Assembly: GCA_964647695.1 (NCBI GenBank) | Contig: CAZYIS010000002.1 | Coordinates: 1 to 64,000 of the forward strand | Length of the DNA stretch: 64,000 nucleotides | Direction of reading: 5' to 3' | Origin: VGKP01 sp964647695 | Lineage (GTDB): Archaea; Nanobdellota; Nanobdellia; Pacearchaeales; GW2011-AR1 | Shown: one piece after another, positions 43,901-53,510 of the stretch | How positions within the stretch are numbered: the first letter of the stretch is position 1 | Layout of the letters: each line of letters opens with the position of its first letter | Notes under the pieces: model-generated | Database searches by the model: none | Seen by the model: only the letters and a program-made list of their open reading frames with translations | Told to the model about the DNA's origin: nothing | Program-made: the position numbers and the translations under genes

Positions 43901-44493
43901 AAAAAGTAAAAAAACAAAGTTTGCATCAGCAGGTTAAGGATAATTTTGAAAAATCATTGATATTTATTAGGGAAAGTAAAAATTATATCTATTTTATCTC
44001 GGTTATTTTTATTCTGGGCATAATTGGAGGATTTATTTATAGCAGTCAGCTTTCTTTTCTGGATGAAATTCTAAAAAACATAATTCAAAAAACAACGGAC
44101 ATGAATGGTTTAGAACTCATATTGTACATATTCAATAATAATGCAAGTGTGGCTTTTTCTTCAATTGTTTTTGGAATTTTATTAGGCCTAATCCCTATTT
44201 TCTATTCTATTACTAATGGAGTAATTTTAGGTTATGTCTTTTCTAAAATTTATAATCTCTCAGGATTTAGTGAATTTTGGAGAATATTGCCCCATGGCAT
44301 ATTCGAACTTCCGGCAATCATAATCTCTATGGCATTGGGTTTAAAGCTAGGTCTATTCTTCTATTCTTCAAATACTTGGAAAGAATTTAAGCAGAGGGTA
44401 ATGGGGTCATTTAGAACATTTATTTTTGTGGTAATTCCTTTATTGGTGATTGCGGCTCTAATCGAAGGATTACTTATTACTTATTTTAGATAG
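43897..44493 (+). CDS. SpoIIM/DUF95-family membrane protein
   Basis: 198 residues with about five membrane helices. NNASVAFSSIVFGILLGL followed by NGVILGYVF and the HGIFELPAIIIS segment are typical of the SpoIIM/DUF95 family. In archaea its role is unknown. It is translationally coupled to rhomboid (ATGA). Confidence 0.85.
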   Translation: MKKVKKQSLHQQVKDNFEKSLIFIRESKNYIYFISVIFILGIIGGFIYSSQLSFLDEILKNIIQKTTDMNGLELILYIFNNNASVAFSSIVFGILLGLIPIFYSITNGVILGYVFSKIYNLSGFSEFWRILPHGIFELPAIIISMALGLKLGLFFYSSNTWKEFKQRVMGSFRTFIFVVIPLLVIAALIEGLLITYFR

Positions 44494-44543
44494 TAGGGCT
44501 ATAGTATAAATAGCTTTAAAACTATTAATTTTTATTAGTTATT

Positions 44544-45125
44544 ATGGAATTAGGTAAGGAAAGTATCGATGAAATAGACCATACGGCTGAAATGGAGAGT
44601 ATGAAAAAGGTTGAAGCAGCATTGTTTATCTCTGGAAGGTATTTGAGTTTGCCTGAACTGGTATCTTTGACTGATGTTAATCCAATTTTATTGAAAAAAA
44701 TATTAGAGGATCTGAATGATAAATACAAGGATGCAGGTATTGAATTGGTGCAGCAAAATAACTCTTGGAAAATGGATGTGGCCCAGGAATATATCTGGAT
44801 GGTCAATAGGCTGGCAACGGGAAGTTCGGAATTTACAAAAGCTGAGCAGGAAACTTTGGCCATCATTGCCTATAAACAACCTATGAAACAATCAGTTTTA
44901 GTTAAAATTAGGGGAAATAAGGCCTATGATCATATAAAGAAATTTGTAGAAATGGGTTTGATAGGAAAGAAAAAAATAGGTCATACGGCTGAATTGAGTT
45001 TGACTGAACAATTTCATGAATATTTCCACGTTAATTCTGGAAAAGAAGTCAATGAAGGCGAAGGTGCTTTGGATGAGGATCAAGAAGAGGTAATGGAAGA
45101 AACAGAAGAAGGAAGTGGGAAATAA
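44544..45125 (+). CDS. scpB: Segregation and condensation protein B (ScpB)
   Basis: 193 residues. The two winged-helix domains and the AEQETLAIIAYKQPMKQSVLVKIRG segment, split here by position around residue 95-118, match ScpB, a regulator of the SMC condensin complex. The C-terminus is acidic. ScpA and SMC are not in the window. Its last base overlaps the glycosyltransferase start (TAATG), so these two are translated together. Confidence 0.92.
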   Translation: MELGKESIDEIDHTAEMESMKKVEAALFISGRYLSLPELVSLTDVNPILLKKILEDLNDKYKDAGIELVQQNNSWKMDVAQEYIWMVNRLATGSSEFTKAEQETLAIIAYKQPMKQSVLVKIRGNKAYDHIKKFVEMGLIGKKKIGHTAELSLTEQFHEYFHVNSGKEVNEGEGALDEDQEEVMEETEEGSGK

Positions 45126-46357
45126 TGAATTGGATTGATATCATATTCTTCATATACACTTTCATTGGAATTTACACTCTTAGTTTGTTTATTTTTATCT
45201 ATTTCCCCAATAGAAATAGGTTGTTTAGTTATCCAAAAGGTAAACCTGAACCGGTTAGTATAGTCATGCCGTGTTATAATGAATCGGCAACCATAGGACA
45301 TTCTATAGAATCCTTATTGAAATTGGATTATCCTAAGGATATGATTGAAATAATTGTGGTGGATGATCAATCTAAAGATAATTCGGTTAACATTATTAAA
45401 GAATATACAAAAAAATATGATAATGTAAAATTAATAGTCAATTCAAGAAATTCTGGTGGTGCTGCTGAACCTACTAATCTGGGAGTTAAAGCGGCTAAGT
45501 ATGATTATATTGCTGTGGCTGATTCGGATTCTTCTCCGGATAGAGATGCTTTGATTAAAATGATTGGTTTCCTACAGGAGGATAGGCTTGTGGGTGGAGT
45601 CACTTGTGCGGTGGTGGCTAAACATCCTACTAGTTTTATACAAAAATTACAACAGATAGAATATTTCGTTATTGGATTCAATAGAAAGTTGTTGGATTTT
45701 ATTGATGCAGTTTATGTTACTCCTGGACCATTTGCATTATATAAGAAAAAGGTTTTAATGGAAATAGGACTATTCGATTCCAAAAATATGACCCAGGATA
45801 TAGAAATTGTTTGGAGAATGCACACCTATGGTTATAAGGCTAGAATGTGTTTGGCTGCTCAGGTTCATACTTCAACTCCTATGAAATTTACCAAATGGTG
45901 GAAACAAAGAGTAAGATGGAATATAGGGGGAACTCAGTCAATTATAAAACATAGAAAATCATTATTTAAACATGGAATGTTGGGTGCTTTTATTATTCCT
46001 TTCTTTTCCATAACTCTATTTGTAGGTTTATTTGGATTGGCAATTTTCTTTTATTTATTAATAACTAGATTAATTACTAGTTATCTTATGTCCTATTATG
46101 CTTATCATGCAAATACGGCCGTAGTTACATTTAGCGATTTAACTTTTGCTCCATCGGTCTTAAATTTCTTTGGATTTACCTTATTCGTAATTGGATTTTT
46201 ATTTACTCTCTTTGTATTAAAATTGGTTTCTACCTATAGTTTAAGAAATAAGAATGTTTTTAATATCCTATTTTATCATATAGTATATCTATCGGTTTAT
46301 CCAACGATAATGTTTTATGCAATGTATAAACTGATAAGAGGAACCTACACATGGTAA
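45125..46357 (+). CDS. Membrane-bound family 2 glycosyltransferase
   Basis: 410 residues. An N-terminal membrane helix (about 5-27) is followed by a GT2 domain (about 40-270) with VSIVMPCYNESATI, VDDQSKDNS, the DSDSS metal motif and KQRVRWNIGG, matching the QxxRW motif of processive glycosyltransferases such as cellulose or hyaluronan synthases. Three to four membrane helices end the protein. It probably builds a surface polysaccharide. Neighbours are ScpB upstream and the thioredoxin-like gene, which overlaps by 7 nt. Confidence 0.9.
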   Translation: MNWIDIIFFIYTFIGIYTLSLFIFIYFPNRNRLFSYPKGKPEPVSIVMPCYNESATIGHSIESLLKLDYPKDMIEIIVVDDQSKDNSVNIIKEYTKKYDNVKLIVNSRNSGGAAEPTNLGVKAAKYDYIAVADSDSSPDRDALIKMIGFLQEDRLVGGVTCAVVAKHPTSFIQKLQQIEYFVIGFNRKLLDFIDAVYVTPGPFALYKKKVLMEIGLFDSKNMTQDIEIVWRMHTYGYKARMCLAAQVHTSTPMKFTKWWKQRVRWNIGGTQSIIKHRKSLFKHGMLGAFIIPFFSITLFVGLFGLAIFFYLLITRLITSYLMSYYAYHANTAVVTFSDLTFAPSVLNFFGFTLFVIGFLFTLFVLKLVSTYSLRNKNVFNILFYHIVYLSVYPTIMFYAMYKLIRGTYTW

Positions 46358-47022
46358 ACAGTAAACACGCGTTTTGGCAGGCATTGTTATTCACGATTTT
46401 TATATTTGTAATTGGACTAATGGTAGGTCTATTTATTGAAAATATGAGAGCTACTAATTTCGAAGGTCAGGTTTCTAGTTCTGAAACTGCACTATTGGAT
46501 GAACAAATAAGAAATAACATAATTAGCGATTCTAATCTATCCTGCGATATTATCTTAAATAGTACATTTAGTTTTGCCGATAGAATCTACGGTCAAGCCC
46601 AGTCTTTGGAAAAATATGATTCGGTTAGTCAACTTAGTGATAGTCTGAGAGAGATTCATAAGAGATATGATCTGCTTAGAATTTTATTATGGAATGAAAT
46701 GCAAAATTCTCAAAAAAGATGCAAATATCAAAATGTTCACACGGTAGTTTATTTTTTCAATTATAACGCCGGTGATTTAAAAACAAAGTCGGTTCAATCG
46801 GCATTTTCTCATCTATTGACTGATTTGAAGAATAAGTATCCTGATAATGTTATCCTTATTCCGGTAGCTAGTAATTTGAATATCGGATCCATAAATCTGA
46901 TTTTGAATAAGTATAATATTTCAACTTCTCCGGCTTTGTTAATCGATGATAAAAAGGTAATTTCTGATTTACCTTCATTTCAGGAATTGGAACATATAGT
47001 TTTACAGAGCAATAAAGAATAA
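46351..47022 (+). CDS. Membrane-anchored thioredoxin-like protein without CxxC
   Basis: 223 residues. One N-terminal membrane helix (about 8-30), an extracellular coiled segment, and a C-terminal alpha/beta domain. The YNISTSPALLIDDKKVI region has the cis-Pro loop (SPALLID) expected in thioredoxin folds. VYFFNYN stands at the usual first-strand position without a CxxC active site. Two cysteines occur elsewhere (LSCDII and KRCKYQ). It is coupled to the glycosyltransferase gene. Structural assignment is moderate, function unknown. Confidence 0.55.
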   Translation: MVNSKHAFWQALLFTIFIFVIGLMVGLFIENMRATNFEGQVSSSETALLDEQIRNNIISDSNLSCDIILNSTFSFADRIYGQAQSLEKYDSVSQLSDSLREIHKRYDLLRILLWNEMQNSQKRCKYQNVHTVVYFFNYNAGDLKTKSVQSAFSHLLTDLKNKYPDNVILIPVASNLNIGSINLILNKYNISTSPALLIDDKKVISDLPSFQELEHIVLQSNKE

Positions 47023-47046
47023 AAAGACCTGTAAACCCTAAATTCT

Positions 47047-47670
47047 ATGGTCGAAGATAAAAAAATGGTGGATGCAATTGATGATGGAAGAATTGTAAGA
47101 GTTTCTGAAGAATATGCTAAAAGAGAAGGATTAATGATTCTAAGAAAATATGAACATCCTACGGCTGATCCGGCTAAAACTCAAGAACAAATGAAACTAA
47201 CTCCTAGATTAAGAGGGGAGAGAAAGGCCTATTTTGATATAGAAAGATACAGAAGACCATTAAGAGGGGGAAATGAAGTAAGATCTACACTATTGGATAA
47301 TTTCCATTGGATTATCGGTGCCAGAAGAAAACAGCTTAATTTAAGTAGAAAACAAGTGGCCAATGCTATAAATGTGAGTGAAGAAGATATTAAGGTAATT
47401 GAGACGGGAAATGTGCCTGGAAACGATTTCATTATAATAAATAAGCTTGAAAGTTTCTTCAAGGTTAATCTAAGAAAAGATAAGAGTCTATCATCAAATT
47501 CTTTTAGAAGTGAAACTTCTGGGGAAAAGAGGGATATATCCAAACCTAAATGGGTTGGACGAGTTGGAGTAAGAGACAGCGCAGGAGCCGCAACTGGAGC
47601 TGAAAAGATTGTGGAACAGGGAATTGAACTGGCTGATAAAATGGATGATGCCAAGCTAGAGACTTATTGA
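47047..47670 (+). CDS. MBF1-like helix-turn-helix protein
   Basis: 207 residues. The central region (about 80-140) has the Xre/Cro-type HTH of MBF1: ARRKQLNLSRKQVANAINVSEEDIKVIE and a following helix KLESFFKV. The N-terminus lacks the zinc ribbon seen in archaeal MBF1, and a long C-terminal tail is Gly/Ala-rich. MBF1 is a transcription/translation co-factor. The assignment rests on the HTH only. Confidence 0.6.
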   Translation: MVEDKKMVDAIDDGRIVRVSEEYAKREGLMILRKYEHPTADPAKTQEQMKLTPRLRGERKAYFDIERYRRPLRGGNEVRSTLLDNFHWIIGARRKQLNLSRKQVANAINVSEEDIKVIETGNVPGNDFIIINKLESFFKVNLRKDKSLSSNSFRSETSGEKRDISKPKWVGRVGVRDSAGAATGAEKIVEQGIELADKMDDAKLETY

Positions 47671-47672
47671 AA

Positions 47673-47921
47673 ATGAGTGAGAAAAAAGATTCTTATAGAA
47701 TAAAAATTATTCCTTTAGATGTTTATAGAAATAATAGAGAAAAATACAAAGGTTTCAAAAGAGTAATTATTGATAGAACTCCGTATTATATGGATCAAAC
47801 TATTGGCTCATCTGAAGGGATAAATGAAGCATTATTGGAACAAGCTTTTCAAGCAGTTCAAAGAACTAGCAGAGAATGTTCTCCTTCTGGTGCTGTTTCT
47901 TTAGACTTAAGAGTTCAATAG
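47673..47921 (+). CDS. Hypothetical small soluble protein
   Basis: About 82 residues from ATG 47673, 2 nt after the MBF1-like stop. It begins MSEKKDSYRIKIIPLDVYR and has no signal peptide or membrane helix. One cysteine is near the C-terminus (SRECSPSG). No family is recognised; the position suggests co-transcription with the MBF1-like gene. Confidence 0.5.
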   Translation: MSEKKDSYRIKIIPLDVYRNNREKYKGFKRVIIDRTPYYMDQTIGSSEGINEALLEQAFQAVQRTSRECSPSGAVSLDLRVQ

Positions 47922-47940
47922 GTATTCAAAAAGTTTATAA

Positions 47941-47991
47941 CAACACTTAGGAAGTGTTGACGAAGTTAAGGGTTTTTACGCATGTAAAAAC
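47941..47991. repeat. Two small hairpins between an unknown gene and rpoL
   Basis: 47941-47959 reads caacactt-agg-aagtgttg, an 8-bp perfect hairpin. 47972-47991 reads gttttta-cgcatg-taaaaac, a 7-bp perfect hairpin. Both are between the stop at 47921 and the rpoL TATA box. They could act as terminator-like structures or as a regulator's operator. No known riboswitch is recognised. Confidence 0.45.
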
Positions 47992-47992
47992 A

Positions 47993-48000
47993 TTTATAAA
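47993..48000 (+). promoter_or_regulatory. TATA box of rpoL
   Basis: The box tttataaa is centred about 25 nt before the ATG at 48022, immediately downstream of the two hairpins. Confidence 0.55.
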
Positions 48001-48021
48001 CCATTAAAAAAACATGTTTAT

Positions 48022-48276
48022 ATGAATATTGAAGTTGTTAAATCTGAAAAGAATGAAATTGAACTAAAGATAGATAATTTGACCATTGCTGAAGTTCTAA
48101 GAGCTTATTTATATGAAAATGGAGTAGATTACGCTGTTTGGAGAAGAGAACATCCTTCAAAGCCATTGATTTTCAAGATTGAAAGTGCATCCAAGGGTGT
48201 AAAGAAAGTTGTTTCTGATTCGGTTGAAGCTATAAAGAAAGATTGTGATAAGATTGTTGCTGTTCTTAAGAAATAA
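48022..48276 (+). CDS. rpoL: RNA polymerase subunit L (Rpo11)
   Basis: 84 residues matching archaeal RpoL/Rpb11, which pairs with RpoD in assembly of the polymerase. The pattern IDNLTIAEVLRAYLYENGVDYAVW followed by HPSKPLIFKIES is typical. It has its own promoter. The assignment is firm. Confidence 0.95.
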   Translation: MNIEVVKSEKNEIELKIDNLTIAEVLRAYLYENGVDYAVWRREHPSKPLIFKIESASKGVKKVVSDSVEAIKKDCDKIVAVLKK

Positions 48277-48351
48277 TTAAAAATAAGGTTTATAATAAAC
48301 ATTTGTGCTAACATATTAACATTTATAAAAAATAATTAAAAATAAGGTTTA
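48272..48351 (+). repeat. Direct repeat of 21 bp, 59 bp apart
   Basis: A 21-bp AT-rich unit beginning aataattaaaaataaggttt occurs at 48272-48292 and again at 48331-48351. The first copy overlaps the end of rpoL. The second lies in the leader of the small membrane gene. It looks like a local duplication. Confidence 0.6.
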
Positions 48352-48378
48352 TTAACTCTAGTTTGTGATTAATATTAT

Positions 48379-48384
48379 GGAGGT
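48379..48384 (+). promoter_or_regulatory. Shine-Dalgarno motif
   Basis: The motif ggaggt ends 6 nt before the ATG at 48391, one of the few clear Shine-Dalgarno sites here. Confidence 0.6.
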
Positions 48385-48390
48385 AAAAAT

Positions 48391-48579
48391 ATGAAAATTT
48401 GTGGAATTATTTTCGGGATTATTCTTCTTGTCCTTGGTTTTATGTCATTTAGTCTAAATACATACCAATGGATATTAATAATTGCAGGTATCGTTCTTAT
48501 TTTGCACGCTTTGATGTGCAGAAAATGTTGCGGTTCATGCGAAATGCCTGAAAAAGTTAGACCTAAAAGAAAAAGGTAA
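48391..48579 (+). CDS. Small two-helix membrane protein with Cys cluster
   Basis: 62 residues. Two hydrophobic segments (about 3-18 and 26-42) precede a cysteine-rich stretch (MCRKCCGSCEMP) and a basic tail. The four cysteines close to the membrane could bind metal or form disulfides. A strong Shine-Dalgarno motif supports it as real. No family is recognised. Confidence 0.55.
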   Translation: MKICGIIFGIILLVLGFMSFSLNTYQWILIIAGIVLILHALMCRKCCGSCEMPEKVRPKRKR

Positions 48580-48639
48580 AAACTTATAGTTATTTTAATT
48601 TTTAATTATTTTTATATAGTGTTGTTTGTTTGATTTTTG

Positions 48640-49332
48640 ATGACAAAGATATCTGCTGGAAGCTATGATTTGAATAAATGGCTTTTTGGAGGCTATGAGA
48701 ATGATATTATCACAGTGATATATGGTGGTCCTGGAACGGGGAAGACTAATTTCTGTATGCTGGCTGCGGTTTCCCAGGCTAAAAAAGGTAAGAAGGTAAT
48801 TTACATGGATACTGAAGGTGGATTTAGTTCTGATAGGGTTAAGCAATTGGTTAATGGTGATGTGGATGTTAAGCAGGTGCTGAATAATATTTTGTTATTA
48901 TCGCCTACTAATTTCGATGAACAGAAACAGGCTTTCAAGAAGTTGAATGAATTTTTGAAGGATGAAGTATCTTTGATAATTGTGGATGGGATGACTATTC
49001 TCTATAGATTGGATTTTGCTGCTGCCAGAGATAAGGACCTAGAGTCAATGCAAAAAATAAATGCTCTTCTGGTGGAACAGATGAAAACTCTTTCAGAGAT
49101 AGCAAGAAAGAAGAACATTCCAGTTATTGTAACTAATCAAGTCTATAGATGGGAAGATGAAAGGAAGATGGTGGGCGGAGATATATTGAATTATTGGTGT
49201 AAGTGTATAATTGAATTGACCAATGATCACGGAACTAGAAAAGCTTTTCTTAGAAAACATAGAAGTTTGAAGGAAAAGGAGATGGAGTTCAAGATTAGTG
49301 ATTCTGGAATCAAGAAGAGCGGTTGGATATAG
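48640..49332 (+). CDS. radB: DNA repair/recombination protein RadB
   Basis: 230 residues from ATG 48640, set by a TATA-like box about 26 nt upstream. It is a RecA-fold ATPase with Walker A GGPGTGKT (29-36) and a Walker B-like LIIVDG near residue 112, ending after the core without the N-terminal HhH domain of RadA. This is the RadB layout, a paralog that assists homologous recombination. The assignment is firm. Confidence 0.9.
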   Translation: MTKISAGSYDLNKWLFGGYENDIITVIYGGPGTGKTNFCMLAAVSQAKKGKKVIYMDTEGGFSSDRVKQLVNGDVDVKQVLNNILLLSPTNFDEQKQAFKKLNEFLKDEVSLIIVDGMTILYRLDFAAARDKDLESMQKINALLVEQMKTLSEIARKKNIPVIVTNQVYRWEDERKMVGGDILNYWCKCIIELTNDHGTRKAFLRKHRSLKEKEMEFKISDSGIKKSGWI

Positions 49333-49374
49333 AATATTAATTAAATTTATATATCTCGAATATTAGTTAGATTA

Positions 49375-51711
49375 ATGAAAAAGAAGGTTTCTGGTAATAA
49401 TAAAAATAGGGCTAAAGTTAGTTCTAGTGATTCTGGTCGCTTTTGGATTTTGACCATTGTTATTTTATTAATTCTAGCAGTGATAGGTTTTTTTGTTTTT
49501 AATGAGCTGACGGGAAGAGTTATTACTACTCAATCGGATGGTGTTACGGTTATTAATTTTAATTCATCATATTCAAATGTCACTCGTGGAATTATAATTG
49601 ATTCATCAGGGAATGGACATAATGGTTCTCTTCAGGGTTTATTACCTGTTTCTCTTTCAACTGGGCTTTTTAATAATGGTCTTTATTTTGTTGCTGGCGA
49701 TATAAATACTAATCCAGATTCTTCTTGGGTGGATACAAATGTTTCTATGAATTCTGTAGGTTTAAACAGCACCATATACTATTGGTTTAATTTAAGTCCG
49801 GATTATGCTAATTATAGTAATCAATTGAATGGTTGGATGTTCTCTTCACATGCCGCCATGCAGGACAGTCATACTTTAGATGCTAATCTATATACTACTT
49901 CTGATCGTTGGTGCATAGGACTACATGGACTATCCGGAGACAATTTTGCTGAACTAATGACTGGATGTTCAGTATCTAATTTGTATGGCTCTTGGCATCA
50001 GGTTGCATTTGTTAGTCAAAGTGGAAATCATAAGTTATATATTGATGGTAATCTAACTAGTGATTTCACAGGTAATTCTATTACTGATACTAATAATATA
50101 GCATTAAATTCCATAAGTGCATATAATGAAGGCCGAGGAATCAATGGTTCATATGATGAATTTGCGGTTTGGAATAGAACTCTAAATTCAAGTGAGATTT
50201 CAGATTTGTATAATTCTGGAAATGCTAAACAAGTAGCTAATAATAATTCTGGATTGGTTTTGCTTTACCATTTGGATGAAATTTCTAATATGACTATTAC
50301 TCAGCAGGAACTTGCTCCTACTTGTTATAATATAGATCAACCCGGATATTATGTGCTGAATAAAAATAGTAATGGTTGTATTGTTATTTCTTCAGATAAT
50401 GTAACTCTTGATGGTAAGGGATATAGTCTTAATGGTGTTGGTTCTGGAAATGGAGTTTATGTGAATTGGGTTGCAAATATAACTATAAAAAATCTAGCTG
50501 TTTATAACTTCAGTACTGGTATTTATTTAATTAATTCAAACAACGATACCTTATCTTCCATCACTTCAAATAATAATGGATATGGGATATATTTAGATTC
50601 AGCAAGCGACAATATCTTATCTTCCATCACTGCAAATAATAATCCATATGGTTTATATTTGTGGGATTCCAATGATAACCTATTCTCATCCATCACTGCA
50701 AATAATAATCTATACTTTGGATTAGAGATAGCAAACTCATACAACAATATATTCTCATCCATCACTGCAAATAACAACGGTGAATTAGGACTGGACTTAT
50801 GGGAATCATCATCAAACACAATAATTAATTCATATTTCAATGGAAATAAATATAATTTGGATGATGGGTGGGGTGGTTATGGTATATTTATCGATGAGAC
50901 TTCAAATGATAATATTTTTACAAATAATAATATGTGTGGAAATGAAATAAATGATTTAGGTTGTTATTATACTAATACAAGTACAAATATTACTGATCTG
51001 AATTTTAGTGCATCTGGAAATTCATTTGGAAGTCAGGGAGGATGTGGAACATTATTTGATGATGGAAAGAAAGCATGTCCTGTTGTTGTAACTCCTAGTC
51101 CTGGTGGTTCTCCTGGTGGTGGCAGCAGTGGAGGAGGCAGCCGTGGAGGTGGATCGGGTGGAGGAGTTAGCTCATTAAATAATAGTAATAATGATTCTAA
51201 TTTTGTTCCAAGTGATAATGCTAATGATTCTAGTATTTCACAATCTAGTGATGGTTCTGCTGCAGGTCACGGTTCAAGTAGTTCAGTTAAAGGTTTTAAT
51301 AATCCATGGTTGATTGTTTTATTATTAATTGGATCTATTTTAGTTATATTATTGATTATTTATTTATTTATGAAATCTAGAAGAAATAGATTGGAACCTA
51401 TAGCCGAGAATCCTTATTTCAATGATTCTGGAAGTGTGAAGAAAGAGGTTAAGCCAGTTAAGACGGTTAAACCTACAATTGTCAAAAAAGAATCTAAACC
51501 TAAAATAGTTGCAAAATCTAAGGCCTATGGAGATGCAAAAAAGATTATGGTCAACATAAGAAAAGATTTGAAAAATAAGAATGTTGAATCAGCCAGGGCA
51601 AATTATGCAAAATTAGAAGATTTGTTCAATGACGGTTTATCCAAGGATGAGAAATCTGAATTGTATGATGAATCCATGGAATTATATTTTAAGATAGAAA
51701 ATAATAAATAA
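49375..51711 (+). CDS. Surface protein with LamG and beta-helix repeats, anchored at both ends
   Basis: 778 residues. Membrane helix 1 (about 23-42) is followed by FNELTGRVI. Next comes a LamG/concanavalin-like domain (about 60-290, ending FAVWNRTL..SEISDLYNSG). A parallel beta-helix of NosD type follows (about 310-540) with about four degenerate units of 21-24 residues (SSITANNN core). A Gly/Ser-rich linker and helix 2 (about 645-665) precede a cytoplasmic helical domain (about 700-778). Both ends match those of the 53511-58469 protein. Likely an adhesin or glycan-binding surface protein. The domain calls are good; the ligand is unknown. Confidence 0.75.
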   Translation: MKKKVSGNNKNRAKVSSSDSGRFWILTIVILLILAVIGFFVFNELTGRVITTQSDGVTVINFNSSYSNVTRGIIIDSSGNGHNGSLQGLLPVSLSTGLFNNGLYFVAGDINTNPDSSWVDTNVSMNSVGLNSTIYYWFNLSPDYANYSNQLNGWMFSSHAAMQDSHTLDANLYTTSDRWCIGLHGLSGDNFAELMTGCSVSNLYGSWHQVAFVSQSGNHKLYIDGNLTSDFTGNSITDTNNIALNSISAYNEGRGINGSYDEFAVWNRTLNSSEISDLYNSGNAKQVANNNSGLVLLYHLDEISNMTITQQELAPTCYNIDQPGYYVLNKNSNGCIVISSDNVTLDGKGYSLNGVGSGNGVYVNWVANITIKNLAVYNFSTGIYLINSNNDTLSSITSNNNGYGIYLDSASDNILSSITANNNPYGLYLWDSNDNLFSSITANNNLYFGLEIANSYNNIFSSITANNNGELGLDLWESSSNTIINSYFNGNKYNLDDGWGGYGIFIDETSNDNIFTNNNMCGNEINDLGCYYTNTSTNITDLNFSASGNSFGSQGGCGTLFDDGKKACPVVVTPSPGGSPGGGSSGGGSRGGGSGGGVSSLNNSNNDSNFVPSDNANDSSISQSSDGSAAGHGSSSSVKGFNNPWLIVLLLIGSILVILLIIYLFMKSRRNRLEPIAENPYFNDSGSVKKEVKPVKTVKPTIVKKESKPKIVAKSKAYGDAKKIMVNIRKDLKNKNVESARANYAKLEDLFNDGLSKDEKSELYDESMELYFKIENNK
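50533..50780 (+). repeat. Tandem coding repeats of 63-72 bp
   Basis: Four copies of a unit around tcttccatcactgcaaataa occur near 50550, 50615, 50685 and 50755. They encode the SSIT(A/S)NNN core of the beta-helix. Spacing differs by multiples of three, so the frame is kept. Confidence 0.7.
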
Positions 51712-51768
51712 TTCTACTATTTATTTCCGATTAATAAACATTAAATATGCCCTTTTATTTGAATAAAT

Positions 51769-53457
51769 ATGCAATACAATGAATTTGTGGAAGTATATGA
51801 CGAATTGGCAGCAACAACAAAGAAGCTGGAGAAGACGGCAATTCTTGCTGAATTTTTAAAGAAGTTGCAGAAAAAAGGAAAGAGTGAATGGATATATTTG
51901 CTAAGAGGAAAAGTTCTGGCAGATTATGATTCTCGTGAATTCGGCATTTCTGATCAATTGGTATTGAAGGCCATAGGAACTGCTTTTGGAATTGAACAGC
52001 AAAAAATACAGGATCAGTTTAATAAGAAAGGGGATTGGGGGGAAATTGCTGAAATGTTTGTGGAAAAAAGAAAGCAGAATACTCTTTTTTCAAGTAAGTT
52101 AAGTGTGGATAAGGTATTCTATAATTTGAAGTTGTTATTAAACATTGATGGAAAGGGAGCAGTGGATAAAAAAATGGCGCTTATTTCAGAGTTGTTAACA
52201 TCAGCAACTGGAAAGGAAGCAAAATATATTGTTAGAACTCTTTTAGCAGATTTGAAAGTAGGAGTGGCTGATTCATTATTGGTCGATTCTATAGTTCTTG
52301 CATTCTTTGATAATAGTGAAGGCATGAAAGAGAAGATTGAAGAGAAATTTGATATTGCCAATGACTCTGCTGTTATATTTGATGCAGCCATTAGAGGTGA
52401 AAAAGAGTTGGATAAAATAGATTTGGTTCCGGGAAGACCAATAAAACCTATGTTGGCTGTTAAAGTGGAAAATTTTGATGATGCATTTAGAATATGTGGA
52501 AGACCTGCAGCCATAGAACACAAGTATGATGGATTCAGGGTAATAATTAATTCGGATAGGGGAAAAATTAGTTTATTTACTCGAAAACTGGAAAATGTTA
52601 CCAATCAATTTCCTGATGTGGTGGAAGCGGTAAAGAAGAATATCAAAGGAGAAAGTTTTATTCTGGATAGTGAAGTGGTGGGCTATGATCCTAAAACTAA
52701 AAAGTATAGACCTTTTGAGGCCATATCTCAGAGAATAAAGAGAAAATATGAAATTGAAAAAATAATGGATCAACTTCCTGTAGAAATAAATGTTTTTGAT
52801 GTGATGCTTTACAATGGAAAGAGTTATCTTAATTCTCCATTCATTGAAAGAAGAAAATTGGTTGAAAAAATAATAAAAGAAAAGGAATTGGTGATTAGAC
52901 CAGCTATACAAATTGTCAGTGATGATGATGTTGAGGCACAGAAATTCTATGAAGATGCTCTTAAGATTGGAGAAGAAGGAATAATGATGAAAGCACTTAA
53001 TGCAACCTATAAACAGGGAAGGAAAATAGGATATATGGTAAAGATGAAACCTATTGCAAATGATATTGATTTGGTTATAGTTGGAGCGGAATATGGAACT
53101 GGGAAGAGAGCAGGATGGCTTACGAGTTTCGTTGTTGCCTGCAGAGACGGAGATGAATTTAAGGAAATTGGAATGGTTTCTTCTGGGCTAAAGGAAAAGG
53201 AAGAGGAAGGAACGAGCTATGATGAAATGACTAAATTGCTTAAACCATTGATAACTGATGAAGTGGGTAATAGGGTAACGGTAAAACCTAAAGTAATTGT
53301 ATCAGTTACTTATCAAAATGTGCAGAAAAGTCCTAGCTATGGTTCAGGTTATGCCATGAGATTTCCAAGAATAACCCACTATAGGCCGGATAGAAGTGTT
53401 TTTGATATTGCTTCACTTAAAGATATGGAAAAAGAGGCAAATAAGCAGAGGGAATAA
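51769..53457 (+). CDS. lig: ATP-dependent DNA ligase
   Basis: 562 residues, the archaeal LigI type. The nucleotidyl-transfer lysine is K252 in EHKYDGFR (motif I). Further motifs are FILDSEVVGYD (III), FEAISQRIKRK, EGIMMKA (IV) and YMVKMKP (V/VI). An N-terminal DNA-binding domain occupies the first 220 residues. It seals nicks in replication and repair. It lies between two homologous surface-protein genes and does not resemble them in function. The assignment is firm. Confidence 0.97.
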   Translation: MQYNEFVEVYDELAATTKKLEKTAILAEFLKKLQKKGKSEWIYLLRGKVLADYDSREFGISDQLVLKAIGTAFGIEQQKIQDQFNKKGDWGEIAEMFVEKRKQNTLFSSKLSVDKVFYNLKLLLNIDGKGAVDKKMALISELLTSATGKEAKYIVRTLLADLKVGVADSLLVDSIVLAFFDNSEGMKEKIEEKFDIANDSAVIFDAAIRGEKELDKIDLVPGRPIKPMLAVKVENFDDAFRICGRPAAIEHKYDGFRVIINSDRGKISLFTRKLENVTNQFPDVVEAVKKNIKGESFILDSEVVGYDPKTKKYRPFEAISQRIKRKYEIEKIMDQLPVEINVFDVMLYNGKSYLNSPFIERRKLVEKIIKEKELVIRPAIQIVSDDDVEAQKFYEDALKIGEEGIMMKALNATYKQGRKIGYMVKMKPIANDIDLVIVGAEYGTGKRAGWLTSFVVACRDGDEFKEIGMVSSGLKEKEEEGTSYDEMTKLLKPLITDEVGNRVTVKPKVIVSVTYQNVQKSPSYGSGYAMRFPRITHYRPDRSVFDIASLKDMEKEANKQRE

Positions 53458-53510
53458 CTCACTTATTGACGTTTAATTATATTTAAATAGTTTTAATTTG
53501 TTTAGTAAAT

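Noticed and set aside
50533..50780. Regular repeats at 63-72 bp that could suggest a CRISPR array
   Set aside because: The repeats are degenerate, in frame and encode beta-helix units; no cas gene is near.
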